Shown here piece by piece: positions 11,600 through 23,500 of a DNA stretch of 64,000 bases. Below the pieces are notes generated by a model that did no database searches, was not told the DNA's origin, and was given only the letters and a program-made list of their open reading frames with translations. The stretch spans positions 5,825,001 through 5,889,000 of the forward strand of contig CM032228.1 in NCBI GenBank assembly GCA_019009955.1, given 5' to 3'. The translations under genes were made by a program, and so were the position numbers. Numbering within the stretch: position 1 is the first letter of the stretch; each line of letters begins with the position of its first letter. Source of the stretch: Riptortus pedestris. Taxonomy: Eukaryota > Arthropoda > Insecta > Hemiptera > Alydidae.

Positions 11600-13170
11600 T
11601 TTTCCGTCAGTCCACGAAAGCCTGTACAGTGTCGCGGCGCGGGATCAAATGGGGGTGGCTCTGATTGGTTTATCATTTGTTGACATTTTCATAGTATATA
11701 TAACCTGCACACAGGCAACCTTCGCAGTAGGTTCTACTTATGCCAAGTCAATTTATTTTTTCCACCATTCTACATGTTTCTTTCCTGTCCTCGGTTAGTC
11801 CCACATTCTTTTACCAATTTTACAAAAACGTAGGTTTCCTTCCGCGTATGTAGGTTTGTCGCCGTCACAGTCAGAGCCTCACATAGCCTCTATTATCTTG
11901 ATGATCTTGGGCCTGTGCTGATTTGTGTGTAGATGTTTCTGTGTTCTGTATATATGGAAGGACTACATTGTAGCCACTCCTCGAAATGGGTACTCAATGT
12001 ATATATGGAGGGTAAGATCATGGATGTATGTATATTCTACTAGATTTTGCCTTCATTTCAATATTTTGTTTCTGCATTTTTACTATTACTATCGTGTGAA
12101 TTGTGCATTTTTACTGTGGTTATTATGTGCTTGGTTCTGGGGATTCTTGTTTTTTTGGTACTCCGCGTTACATTGAAATTATGATATACAAGGAATTTGG
12201 AAATTATTATGTATTGCCAATTCTCCATTGACTATTTCTTATATGGAGTGGCTACAGTCCGTTTTAAATTTATTTCCTTTATTTATCTGTTCTTTACTCA
12301 AAATGTCTGGATTTTTCCATTTCAGGTATTTGCATTTGATATTGGTTATATGATTCACTTTGGTCTGGATAGCACAGCTGCTAATGTTTTTTATAGAATT
12401 GTCAAATCATGTTTGGTTGCCACTCGGGTCAGACTCTTGGAGTTGGAATTTCTTTTAGCATCAGTGTTATACAAACACATCGACCTGACTTTTTTGTTAT
12501 CAGTTATCTTTTCTTAGGTTATAGACATGTTGTTTTTGTGATATGAGGCTATCTTGATTTTCGATTCTGGGTTAAGAGCGCTCCTGAGCGCGAATTGTTT
12601 TCGTACATTGTTTTCACTATATCCGTGTGTCTTCAATTTTTTTTCACCAAATTTTTTATCCTGTAGACGGCCCGATCCAGCTTTAATTTTGGTATTCTAA
12701 AACCGTCCTTATTAGTCCTTCTAGCAAGTAATCTATTAGAAATTTTAGAACTAAATTGTTGATTTTTCCAGTACCCATTCCAAAAGTGGGGGGGGGGGGT
12801 AGCCAAAAATTTGACTTATAACATGACTACATGTTTTCCGCACTGTTATATGTTTCCACACTCGAGCACACATATAACAGTATCGGTAGACGTTTATTTC
12901 GAATTTTGTGTGGCAGGTTTGGCTTCATAGAACAGTACTGGGGCTTGTTATGTACTTGAGATTATCACTAATTTTTCACTTTGGCCTCTACTTCACAACT
13001 TATACGTGAGATTGGAGATAGGAGTCCCGGACCGGAAAAAACAGACCTGTGCTCTACGCGGAAGTGGAACATCCGAGGAACTCGCTCTATAGATTCCTGT
13101 GAACATAGGTATGGAGGTGTGTCTTATCATTTGGGGGACAGTTTCAAGGTCTTCATCTGACTTACTCACA
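11600..13170. other. No recognisable gene
   Basis: Hydrophobic short frames on the plus strand (11925-12517) reflect T-rich sequence. A small perfect 12-bp inverted repeat, ACTGTTATATGT/ACATATAACAGT, lies near 12842-12890. Nothing else is supported. Confidence 0.4.
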
Positions 13171-13172
13171 TT

Positions 13173-13813
13173 AAAAAGTACGTCACGCAGGGGCTACGTT
13201 AACTAAGCAGATTTCCCACATACGTCTCGTCCTTGCATTTATCTCATGACGTAAAAGTTTAATGAAAACTTTCCTTTTGTTTTATATTGTGTTTTGATTT
13301 GTTATTTAGGCTTCAAATATAGTTCTTCCTAATATAATACCATATTGTTGATATGACATAAGCAGGAGTGGGGGTTTACTGAAGGCCGAAAACTAAAAAA
13401 ACGCTAATATCTCGGTTAATATTAAATATAATGAAAACATGTACATAACAACATTTATAGCAAATTTAATTTTCAATGTGATTTATTTTATACAATTTTC
13501 CGACGTACAGTAACAGAGATATTTAGAATTTTCGAAATTCCTCCCCTCTAAATCACCCCTCTCCCTGGTCCGATTTCAGCCGTTAACGAAGTTGATCTTT
13601 CTTTTTACAAAAAACGACTAAATATTGAGTTTGGTAACGATTAAACAATAATTACGACCGCTAGAGCGGTAACAGGCATATATATGTATATGGAACGGAT
13701 CTCATTTTCGTCATCTCCTGGGTAGGATCGATGGACATTTGAAGAAAAATTTCGAAAAACGCGTCATGAGACGACTTCAATAGCTGAATTTCCTGAGGAG
13801 AAATCTGCTAAAA
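13173..13813 (-). mobile_element. HINE-like element, complete copy
   Basis: Read in reverse, it starts TTTTAGCAGATTTCTCC, carries TGTCCATCGATCCTACCC, a shrunken TA tract, the CCGCTCTAGCGGTCG inverted block, the GGTCCGATTTCAGCCGTTAA-type block, GGGAAATCTGCTTAGTTAAC, the GCCCCTGCGTGA hairpin, and ends ACTTTTT. It interrupts a SINE at 13814. Confidence 0.65.
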
Positions 13814-13885
13814 GAGTGTTAACCTGTAGATGACCCGTCCCATTTAGCCTTAGTTGCGCAAAGTGGACGTTAACCAATAATTTAA
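13814..13885 (+). mobile_element. tRNA-type SINE, 3' fragment
   Basis: AACCTGTAGATGACCCGTCC and CATTTAGCCTTAGTTGC match the 3' half of the SINE copies near 38.1, 49.9 and 55.1 kb. The 5' part was displaced by the HINE insertion. Confidence 0.5.
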
Positions 13886-14119
13886 TTTTCATATGTTTGA
13901 AATTTAGTGAACCAAATATCATGTAATAGAGTACTAATAACACTAATGGTAAGGTTAATGTAAACACATGTATATATTTCGAACAATAAACAGAGTTAGG
14001 CAGTAATTAAATACTATTGTAATTAACTACTTTTTCGAATAATAAATACTAGTTATGTAATTCCAACTACAGTTACAAAAATGTAGTTGGTAACTGTAGT
14101 TGTATTTACTTGGTTTCAC

Positions 14120-14673
14120 AATTGAAGGGTTTGCTGCAAAAAGGAGGTAGCTCCAATTTTTCCAGTTTTTGGGAAACCAAAAAAAAACGTTTAAAAAATT
14201 CAAATTTTAAGATTTGTAAAAATATTGTTGTTGCTTACTTGCAATTATGGTGTTTACATATTAGAACAATATTTTCATTCAAAAAATATCATCCAAATGT
14301 TGGTGGTACGTGGATGATCCTTGGAGCTAACTCTTTTTTGCCCAAAAGAATGCAATATGAGGAATGTTATGTCTTGGAAAAAGTTGTAAAAATAAATAGA
14401 ATGTACTATTATTGTGTATTTTTTATTCAAAGAAAACTGAAAATAAAGTACAGCAAAATTATTGGTTTTACAAACAGAAAATAACATCATTATAACGAAT
14501 AACATAAAATACGAAAATATCATCATTATAACGAAAATACCATCATAACGATTGAAGCTGCATCCTTTTGGGGCCAAATAAAAGAGGTTTTTTTTTATGA
14601 CACAAGAAAGTGTTTATAACTCCCAACAGCTATTGAATGGAGCTACCTCCTTTTTGCAGCAAACCCTTCAATT
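14120..14673. mobile_element. MITE-like element with perfect 36-bp terminal inverted repeats
   Basis: The left end is AATTGAAGGGTTTGCTGC followed by AAAAAGGAGGTAGCTCCA (14120-14155). The exact reverse complement is at 14638-14673. The interior is AT-rich and includes a small direct repeat of ATCATCATTATAACGAA near 14485-14540. A plus-strand frame of 124 codons runs across the left end but shows no transposase motif. No clear target-site duplication is visible, so the superfamily is open. Confidence 0.8.
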
Positions 14674-14741
14674 ACATTTATTGTAGTTGGTATTCATAAA
14701 TACAACTACTAATTGAAATAAAAAGTAGTTATAAAAATAAC

Positions 14742-15041
14742 TAGCCAAGGTACCCGGCTTCGGTCGGGAAATCATTTGAAACGGAAAGATTCTATTTTGT
14801 TTTTGGCAATGCTTCTATGAGTAGAACTGCTCTTCGCGTCTGGGTGCATTTTTTCCCGTAAGGGTACGATGGGCGATCTATAGAAAACAAATTTTAGATT
14901 TGAAGTATAAATGAAAATAAGTCGCTAATGATTCCCTCTCCACTGTTTGACACACCGTGAATAATTCAAATCATAATCATGGATAGCATTTATTATAATT
15001 AAATATCATCTATAATGTACGTATTGTGTACATACGATCTA
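14742..15041 (+). mobile_element. Family B element, 5' fragment
   Basis: It begins ACTAGCCAAGGTACCCGGC with the short GC-rich hairpin region (CCCGGCTTCGGTCGGG), then ATCATTTGAAACGG. It stops where a second, diverged family B start (AGCTAATATACCCGGCAATG) begins. Confidence 0.6.
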
Positions 15042-15969
15042 GCTAATATACCCGGCAATGCCCAGGAAATCATCGTAGAATGACTAATGATGGTATTTTT
15101 ATAGAAAATCGTTAAAAACCCAATGGGAATCGGAATATCGCATTTTTCATTTCAGGCCTCCCTCATAACCCCCACTCCCGTTTGGACCTAAAAATTTTAA
15201 TATATCTTATAATCATGGAAGAATTAATGCTGATTCACATTCCGAGTTTTTTTTAAGTTCGGTTCAATAGTTAGTGCCCAACAAAATTGTTGGCTCCCGC
15301 CACAGTTATACGACAAAAATGAATATAACAAAAGTTACTTTAAATAACAAAATAATCAAACTGTGCCATGTGCATATTTGCAGAAAAAACAATAGAAAAC
15401 GAAATACCGCTATTTTTAAATTCAGGCCTCCCTTACAACCCCCACTCATCCCCATCCCTAGAAATGTTAGTAAGGCTTATTATAATGAAGGCGTTTGTCC
15501 TAATACAAATACCGAGTTTTATTTAGTTCGGTTGAGTCTTTTGTGCCAAATAAAATTGTTGACTCCCGGTATAATTTTTAGCGTATAGCACCTTTATACT
15601 TCGGTATACGACGATAGTGTATATAACAAAAGTTACCCAAAATAACAAAATAAACAAGTTTTGTTATGTTCATATTTGCTGAAAAACCAATACGAAATGA
15701 AATATCGTTATTTATAATTTCAAGCCTCCCTTATAACCCCCACTCCTGTTCGTCTCAGAGAATATTAAAGCCTAAAGTCTAAGTTGGGTTAGTAGTAATA
15801 TACATACCAAGTTTCATAAAATTCGGTTCAGCCGTTTATGCGTGAAAAGGTAACAAACAAACAAACATACACGAAAAAAACAAAATGCAGTTATGTTGTC
15901 TATGACATGTGAAACGAAAAGTAATCGTGAAATTTCTAGAAAAAAAATCAATGTACAGACAGAGGTTAC

Positions 15970-15974
<5 letters not shown>
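15042..15974 (+). mobile_element. Family B element, near-complete copy
   Basis: 5' AGCTAATATACCCGGCAATG, then roughly 300-bp internal near-duplicates. Each contains GGCCTCCCTTACAACCCCCA-type sequence, AAAGTTACTTTAAATAACAA and a CGAGTTTTATTTAGTTCGGT-type block. The 3' tail is AATGTACAGACAGAGGTTAC followed directly by a TA microsatellite. No protein-coding frame with known motifs was found. The class is unknown. Confidence 0.65.
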
Positions 15975-16018
<44 letters not shown>

Positions 16019-16028
16019 ATATATATAT
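15975..16028. repeat. (TA)n microsatellite between two family B copies
   Basis: An almost pure TA run bridges the tail of one family B copy and the head (TACTAGCTAAGGTACCCGG) of the next. Confidence 0.95.
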
Positions 16029-17021
16029 ACTAGCTAAGGTACCCGGCTTCGCCCGGGAATTCATTTGAGCCGGAATGATGATGGTATTTTTTCGGCAACA
16101 CTTTACTTTGCACAATATTTTGACATTTCCCAGTTTCAGTGTTTAGGGTTAGTAACCGTGGTTGGTTTGGAATAGAAAATGAAATATCACGAATTTTTAT
16201 TTCAGGCCTCCCTTATAACCTAAACATCTTAATATTGCTAATAACCATGTAAGAATCAATGCTAATTTATATATTCCGAGTTTTGTTGGAATCGATTCAA
16301 CCGTTGGTGTCCAACTCCCGCTTTAGCTTTTAGTGTATATCTCGTTTATAGATTGTTATACAACAAAAGTGAATATAACAAAAGTTACTTTAAATAACAA
16401 AATTAACAACTTGTGACAGGTGCATATTTGCAGAAAAACCAATAGAAAACGAAATACCGCTATTTTTAATTTCTGGCCTCCCTTACTACCCTCACTCCTG
16501 CCTGTCCCTAGAAATGTTGGTACGGCTTATTATAATGAAGGCGTTAGTGCTAATACACATACCGAGTTTTATTTAGTTCGGTTGAGTCTTTTGTGCCAAA
16601 TAAAATTGTTCACTTCCGCTATAGGTTTTAGTCTATATCTCGTTTATAATTCGGTATACGAAAAAAGTGTATATAGCAAAAGTTACTCTAAATAACAAAA
16701 TAAACAACATTTGTTATGTGCATATTTGCCGAAAAACCAATAGGAAACGAAATATCGCTATTTATAATTTTTGGCCTCCCCTACAACCCCCACTCCTGTT
16801 CGTCTCAGAGAATATTAATATAGCCTAAAGGCTAAGTTGGGATAGTAGTAATATACATACCAAGTTTCATAAAATTCGCTTCATCCGTTTATGCGTGAAA
16901 AGGTAACAAACAAACAAACAGACACGAAAGAAAGAAAATGCAGTTATGGTGTCTATGACATGTGAAACGAAAAGTTATCGTGAAATTTCGCGAAAAACAT
17001 TAATGAACAGACAGAGGTTAC

Positions 17022-17023
<2 letters not shown>
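16029..17023 (+). mobile_element. Family B element, complete copy
   Basis: The 5' end is CTAGCTAAGGTACCCGGC with hairpin CCCGGCTTCGCCCGGG. Two internal near-repeats start near 16200 and 16470 and a third, diverged block near 16770. The 3' tail is GACAGAGGTTACAATTTTATA running into a TA microsatellite (to 17056). The TA tract on both sides suggests insertion into a TA repeat. Confidence 0.7.
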
Positions 17024-17056
<33 letters not shown>

Positions 17057-17058
<2 letters not shown>

Positions 17059-17995
17059 TTACAATTAGTAATTGCAATTGTAGTTATTGAGTAACAACTA
17101 CAACTACATACATACCTCTTTTTATAAATCGTTGGTTACCCTGCATCGATGAGGTTAATCAGGAGAGGATTTTTCATCTATTTTAATCAGCAGTTATGGA
17201 AACCAGGAAGTCAGTTTGCCAGCAAGTAACACAGATGCAAGGAGAGGGGGAATCTTCGCAATGATATTTCTTCTTCTAAGATTTTGGGGAGAAGGTAGAA
17301 GAGTTATATTCAGATGACCAAGTCGAAATTAAGGCCCAATTGCAAATTTGCAATTATTTTTGTGATCGCTCTGAAGAACTTCGTAGTCTCGATGAATACA
17401 CTCAGAAAAGGTTTTTGTTTGCAAGTTGCATCCCTCTCCCTTCCAACATCTGCTACAATAGAGCAATTATTTTCTTTTTCTTCGAACGCCCCAAAATCGA
17501 ATAGATTGAGATCGAGATAGATATTGAGTCATTTTACAGGTTAATTTTTTAAAGTTTATTAATGTAGTATTTTGTTTCATTGGATTTCGGAGAAAATACA
17601 GAGGAATTTACATTTATTTTCGTTATTGTAATTATTTTTCGTTTCTTTTCTTAGTTTTCATTTATTTGCATAAAAAATGATTTTATGTTACGCGTAATTT
17701 ACAATTAGAAGTATATAATAATATAGTGTATGTAATATAACAAAATTTTGAATACAAAGACATAGAGTTATTTATTCGACTTCTTCAATCATTGTTTTAA
17801 ATAGTTTTTTTTTTAGTTTTTTTTAATGTAACTACCAAAGTAACTGCAGTTGAAACTACAACTACAGTTACAATTACTAAAATGTAGTTGCTCATTATCA
17901 ATAACTAACTACATTGGTAGTTGTAGTTCTAAATACATTTCAACTAATGTATTTATAACATGTATCTTGTAATTGCAATTACAATTATGAACAAC
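17057..17995 (+). pseudogene. hAT transposase relic with AC/TAGTTGTA-rich ends
   Basis: Between 17290 and 17525 the plus strand encodes the C-terminal hAT dimerisation region in two frames. One reads YSDDQVEIKAQLQICNYFCD (about 17310-17370). The other reads ASLSLPTSATIEQLFSFSS then KSNRLRSR, which corresponds to the family's conserved LP(S/T)S-A-ER-FS ... RNRL motif. The Glu-to-Gln change and frame break mark it as dead. Flanks at 17057-17115 and 17826-17990 contain repeated TAGTTGTA/TACAACTA words in both orientations, typical of hAT subterminal repeats. Exact termini were not fixed. Confidence 0.7.
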
Positions 17996-18061
17996 TCCGA
18001 CAATAAATTAGAGTTACGGGTATTAAACCTGAAAGACCCACTAAACTCTTTTTTTTATTTA

Positions 18062-18237
18062 TTTATTAGCCACTTTCTGCTACTAATGCTAATTGGGACG
18101 GGTTATCTACTGGTTACCATCCATTTCTAGCCAGGGTGGCACTAAGGATTTTACTTAATGAATTCCGTCACTAAATAAATTCCTATTGCCCAGGGCGGGA
18201 ATCGAACTTGCCACTCTAGGTTTACCATGTGATAGAG
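18062..18237 (-). mobile_element. tRNA-derived SINE copy
   Basis: Read in reverse it contains GGCAAGTTCGATTCCCGCC, a clear RNA polymerase III B box (GTTCGATTCC), then GGAATTTATTTAGTGACGGA and ACCCGTCCCAATTAGCATTA, followed by an A-rich TAATAAATAAATAAAAAA tail. The 5' (A box) part is missing. Confidence 0.7.
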
Positions 18238-18345
18238 TACTAATATCACTAATAGTGTGGTTAATGTATCACATGTTTATATTTCGAACAATAAATTAGA
18301 GGAGCAGGCATTAAACCAGAAAAACCTTTTTTTTATTTATTAATA

Positions 18346-18518
18346 TGCACCTTTTTGCAACTAACGCTAATTGGAACGGGTTATCTACAGGTTACTACCC
18401 TTTTTTAGCCAGGATGGGAATAAGGATTTTATTTAAGTTCATCACTGACCACTCTAGGTTTATCATTTGAGATTAAAAGCAATGCTTCACTCACTCACAT
18501 GGCTAACCTGAGCCCCAA
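18346..18518 (-). mobile_element. tRNA-derived SINE, degraded copy
   Basis: Read in reverse it begins GGGGCTCAGGTTAGCCATGT, reads through AAACCTAGAGTGG, lacks the B box by deletion, and ends ACCCGTTCCAATTAGCGTTA. Sequence flanking this copy and the previous one (about 17996-18060 and 18285-18345) is also similar, so a larger unit was duplicated. Confidence 0.6.
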
Positions 18519-18519
18519 T

Positions 18520-20172
18520 CATTTATTCCAATGCTTTTATAATCTAATTTTTGTATTTTGAATCACCTTGCTTCAATTTGTTTGTTTGAAATAATTGTAG
18601 GGAAGGAACTATATCTATAAAAGAAACTATAAACATTTATTATTTATTAAGTAAACAATATTACTTATATCACAGTACAATATTAAGTAATTATAACATT
18701 ATATCAATCTGACAAGGGCATCTTTAAAAATATTTAAAAACATTTAAAAGATGCAATAACATCGTCAGACTAATTACATAGCCATTCTGAAATTATTAAC
18801 ATAGCTTTCAAAATTAAATAGGTGTCAAAACTGACAAATATCCAATTTCAAATAGAGCTTTGGTTTCACATTTTATATACAAATAAATAATTACCGTAAA
18901 GTAAAATAAATAAATACCCTAAACCCGTATAAATAATACAAAATAACTCATCAACTTCAGGTATAATAAAGCTATATCGAAATACATCAGTTATATATAA
19001 CTATAATACTTAAACTCTAATTAACATAATCATAAAGCTTTGTACCACTAAAAAATTATACAAATATGTTTTAGGCGGTGGGAACGTAATAAAAAAGGAT
19101 TGATAATTATTCCTTTAAGAGATTCTAGGCTGAAAGACAATTCTTTCAGATTATGTGTTGGAACAATTTAGTCATTAAATAATACCTCTAACGGAATTGC
19201 GCTAAAACTGTTACAAGTAAAACTTGATACCGCCAAATAAGGTTTAAATGGAAAATGATTGTACGAAGAATGCTTCTATTTTATGGACTATGTGAAAAAT
19301 GGGAAATGGTGGATACTAATGTTTCCATTCTTTAAAGGTTATGTGAATATTGTCTTGGATTAGGAACTCAAATATATTTGGTATAGAGTCGAAATATCTA
19401 CTTTTTCTCAACAAACTCATATGTAATTTGTCAATTTAGCAAAGTGGAACTAGCGAACATATGAAAGGACGCGTGCTTTGTTATTGTCGGCATTTCTGAA
19501 AATGAATTATAAATCTCAGTTTAGGGCTTTGTAAAGCCATGACACTTGTTACTATTTGTCACTCGGCTAAAATTGTTAAAGTTTTGTATACTATGTACAA
19601 TGATCTAGTTGAATTGTATACTGGATCGTACCAGAGTGGTTTTTAGAAGGAGGGGGGGGGGTCGGAAAATTTGAAATAATTACCACAAATCTGAAGTTTT
19701 CTAAAATATCTTCTGAGATGGTGTAGCTGCAACAAGTGTTGGAAAACCGCCTCACGGTCATAAGACGAACCAGTATATTTGTTAGAAGGAGAGGTAAGAC
19801 AGTGAGGAGACAGAGAGAGAGGCTTGTAATTGGCGTTAGAAGGCTGTACTAAACGTTACAGTAAGCTGGCCGGAGCTGAATAGGGCGCAGTGATGAAGAA
19901 GCGGTACTGACACAATATGCCGCCTAAACGGCTTCCCACGTCCCCTCTATAGGACGATAACCCACCACTACACTCACAGCTCTTATCACACCAACACACT
20001 CTACAATAGCATTATACACACACCACTACCAAAACCAACATTTGAATTGCAGTTACTATATTCCAGCAAACAGCTGGCATTCAGATGCTGACAAGTAACT
20101 GCGCCTAGTAGAACCTCGTCTCTAGGCTATCTGAACATTCAATAGGGGTGCAGAAGAGGCAGTAGAAGCCAG
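18520..20172. other. No recognisable gene
   Basis: AT-rich sequence (18600-19600) followed by a more balanced stretch with a G run near 19655. No frame, terminal repeat or known motif was supported. The part next to 20173 shares degenerate pieces with the downstream minisatellite only at its edge. Confidence 0.4.
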
Positions 20173-23100
20173 TGGCGGACTAGGTGGTGTAGAGGTGGCA
20201 GCTAGGTGTAGAGGCCATAGTGTATCCTGGTAGAGTTCCTTCTCCTGTGGCGGACTAGGAGGAGGTGTAGAGGTGGCAGCTAGGTGTAGAGGCCATAGTG
20301 TATCCTGGTAGAGTTCCTTCTCCTGTGGCGGACTAGGAGGTGTAGAGGTGGCAGCTAGGTGTAGAGGCCATAGTGTATCCTGGTAGAGTTCCTTCTCCTG
20401 TGGCGGACTAGGAGGTGTAGAGGTGGCAGCTAGGTGTAGAGGCCATAGTGTATCCTGGTAGAGTTCCTTCTCCTGTGGCGGACTAGGAGGTGTAGAGGTG
20501 GCAGCTAGGTGTAGAGGCCATAGTGTATCCTGGTAGAGTTCCTTCTCCTGTGGCGGACTAGGAGGTGTAGAGGTGGCAGCTAGGTGTAGAGGCCATAGTG
20601 TATCCTGGTAGAGTTCCTTCTCCTGTGGCGGACTAGGAGGAGGTGTAGAGGTGGCGGCTAGGTGTAGAGGCCATAGTGTATCCTGGTAGAGTTCCTTCTC
20701 CTGTGGCGGACTAGGAGGAGGTGTAGAGGTGGCAGCTAGGTGTAGAGGCCATAGTGTATCCTGGTAGAGTTCCTTCTCCTGTGGCGGACTAGGAGGAGGT
20801 GGAGAGGTGGCAGCTAGGTGTCAGGTGTAGAGGCCATAGTGTATCCTGGTAGAGTTCCTTCTCCTGTGGCGGACTAGGAGGAGGTGTAGAGGTGGCAGCT
20901 AGGTGTAGAGGCCATAGTGTATCCTGGTAGAGTTCCTTCTCCTGTGGCGGACTAGGAGGAGGTGTAGAGGTGGCAGCTAGGTGTAGAGGCCATAGTGTAT
21001 CCTGGTAGAGTTCCTTCTCCTGGGGCGGACTAGGAGGAGGGAGGAGGTGTAGAGGTGGCGGCTAGGTGTAGAGGCCATAGTGTATCCTGGTAGAGTTCCT
21101 TCTCCTGTGGCGGACTAGGAGGAGGTGTAGAGGTGGCGGCTAGGTGTAGAGGCCATAGTGTATCCTGGTAGAGTTCCTTCTCCTGTGGCGGACTAGGAGG
21201 AGGTGTAGAGGTGGCAGCTAGGTGTAGAGGCCATAGTGTATCCTGGTAGAGTTCCTTCTCCTGTGGCGGACTAGGAGGAGGTGTAGAGGTGGCAGCTAGG
21301 TGTAGAGGCCATAGTGTATCCTGGTAGAGTTGCTTCTCCTGTGGCGGACTAGGTGGAGGTGTAGAGGTGGCCGCTAGGTGTAGAGGCCATAGTGTATCCT
21401 GGTAGAGTTCCTTCTCCTGTGGCGGACTAGGAGGAGGTGTAGAGGTGGCAGCTAGGTGTAGAGGCCATAGTGTATCCTGGTAGAGTTCCTTCTCCTGTGG
21501 CGGACTAGGAGGAGGTGTAGAGGTGGCAGCTAGGTGTAGAGGCCATAGTGTATCCTGGTAGAGTTCCTTCTCCTGTGGCGGACTAGGAGGAGGTGTAGAG
21601 GTGGCAGCTAGGTGTAGAGGCCATAGTGTATCCTGGTAGAGTTCCTTCTCCTGTGGCGGACTAGGAGGAGGTGTAGAGGTGGCAGCTAGGTGTAGAGGCC
21701 ATAGTGTATCCTGGTAGAGTTCCTTCTCCTGTGGCGGACTAGGAGTAGGTGGCGCACTAGGAGGAGGTGTAGAGGTGGCAGCTAGGTGTAGAGGCCATAG
21801 TGTATCCTGGTAGAGTTCCTTCTCCTGTGGCGGACTAGGAGGAGGTGTAGAGGTGGCAGCTAGGTGTAGAGGCCATAGTGTATCCTGGTAGAGTTCCTTC
21901 TCCTGTGGCGGACTAGGAGGAGGTGTAGAGGTGGCAGCTAGGTGTAGAGGCCATAGTGTATCCTGGTAGAGTTCCTTCTCCTGTGGCGGACTAGGAGGAG
22001 GTGTAGAGGTGGCTGCTAGGTGTAGAGGCCATAGTGTATCCTGGTAGAGTTCCTTCTCCTGTGGCGGACTAGGAGGAGGTGTAGAGGTGGCAGCTAGGTG
22101 TAGAGGCCATAGTGTATCCTGGTAGAGTTCCTTCTCCTGTGGCGGACTAGGAGGAGGTGTAGAGGTGGCAGCTAGGTGTAGAGGCCATAGTGTATCCTGG
22201 TAGAGTTCCTTCTCCTGTGGCGGACTAGGAGGTGTAGAGGTGGCAGCTAGGTGTAGAGGCCATAGTGTATCCTGGTAGAGTTCCTTCTCCTGTGGCGGAC
22301 TAGGAGGAGGTGTAGAGGTGGCAGCTAGGTGTAGAGGCCATAGTGTATCCTGGTAGAGTTCCTTCTCCTGTGGCGGACTAGGAGGAGGTGTAGAGGTGGC
22401 AGCTAGGTGTAGAGGCCATAGTGTATCCTGGTAGAGTTCCTTCTCCTGTGGCGGACTAGGAGGAGGTGTAGAGGTGGCAGCTAGGTGTAGAGGCCATAGT
22501 GTATCCTGGTAGAGTTCCTTCTCCTGTGGCGGACTAGGAGGAGGTGTAGAGGTGGCAGCTAGGTGTAGAGGCCATAGTGTATCCTGGTAGAGTTCCTTCT
22601 CCTGTGGCGGACTAGGAGGAGGTGTAGAGGTGGCAGCTAGGTGTAGAGGCCATAGTGTATCCTGGTAGAGTTCCTTCTCCTGTGGCGGACTAGGAGGAGG
22701 TGTAGAGGTGGCAGCTAGGTGTAGAGGCCATAGTGTATCCTGGTAGAGTTCCTTCTCCTGTGGCGGACTAGGAGGAGGTGTAGAGGTGGCAGCTAGGTGT
22801 AGAGGCCATAGTGTATCCTGGTAGAGTTCCTTCTCCTGTGGCGGACTAGGAGGAGGTGTAGAGGTGGCAGCTAGGTGTAGAGGCCATAGTGTATCCTGGT
22901 AGAGTTCCTTCTCCTGTGGCGGACTAGGAGGAGGTGTAGAGGTGGCGGCTAGGTGTAGAGGCCATAGTGTATCCTGGTAGAGTTCCTTCTCCTGTGGCGG
23001 ACTAGGAGGAGGTGTAGAGGTGGCAGCTAGGTGTAGAGGCCATAGTGTATCCTGGTAGAGTTCCTTCTCCTGTGGCGGACTAGGAGGAGGTGTAGAGGTG

Positions 23101-23403
23101 GCAGCTAGGTGTAGAGGCCATAGTGTATCCTGGTAGAGTTCCTTCTCCTGTGGCGGACTAGGAGGAGGTGTAGAGGTGGCAGCTAGGTGTAGAGGCCGTA
23201 GTGTATCCTGGTAGAGTTCCTTCTCTGTGGCGGATAGGAGGAGGTGTAGAGGTGGCAGCTAGGTGTAGAGGCCATAGTGTATCCTGGTAGAGTTCCTTCT
23301 CCTGTGGCGGACTAGGAGGAGGTGTAGAGGTGGCAGCTAGGTGTAGAGGCCATAGTGTATCCTGGTAGAGTTCCTTCTCCTGTGGCGGACTAGGAGGAGG
23401 AGT
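20173..23403. repeat. 78-bp minisatellite (about 41 units) derived from the ZP gene's last exon
   Basis: Units such as TGTGGCGGACTAGGAGGAGG, TGTAGAGGTGGCAGCTAGGT, GTAGAGGCCATAGTGTATCC and TGGTAGAGTTCCTTCTCC total 78 bp. A 75-bp variant lacking one AGG is common at the left end. Read on the minus strand, every unit re-encodes the terminal ZP-gene peptide RHRRRNSTRIHYGLYT and its stop, so the array was seeded by the last coding bases of that gene. A second minus frame (PPQEKELYQDTLWPLHL type, 26 codons per unit) has no stop within units. Frame-changing indels occur near 20821, 21030 and 23226; an 18-bp in-frame insertion is at about 21745. Confidence 0.95.
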
Positions 23404-23500
23404 GTAGCCACTACTGCAGCCAGGAAGAGGGCGCCAAGCAGTGCGAACACCAAGGCTACCCGAGGACCAGACAGGCAAACCCAACCATCGCCATCTTCAG
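23337..23500 (-). CDS. ZP gene, last coding exon: transmembrane segment and cytoplasmic tail
   Basis: The acceptor is TTATTACTGTTTCAG before CTGAAGATGG. With the G from the upstream exon it reads A-EDGDGWVCLSGPR, then a helix VALVFALLGALFLAAVVATL and LLLV, then the basic stop-transfer RHRRR and tail NSTRIHYGLYT before TAG. The 20-plus hydrophobic residues followed by five basic ones indicate a type I orientation. The end of this exon is the founder of the 78-bp minisatellite, so the stop codon lies inside the first repeat unit and the array would be 3' UTR if transcribed. The start of the open frame further upstream (Met at about 23570) lies in the intron and is not used. Confidence 0.85.

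Noticed and set aside
11925..12517. Hydrophobic plus-strand frames resembling membrane proteins
   Set aside because: They come from T-rich DNA, with no conserved motif or splice context.
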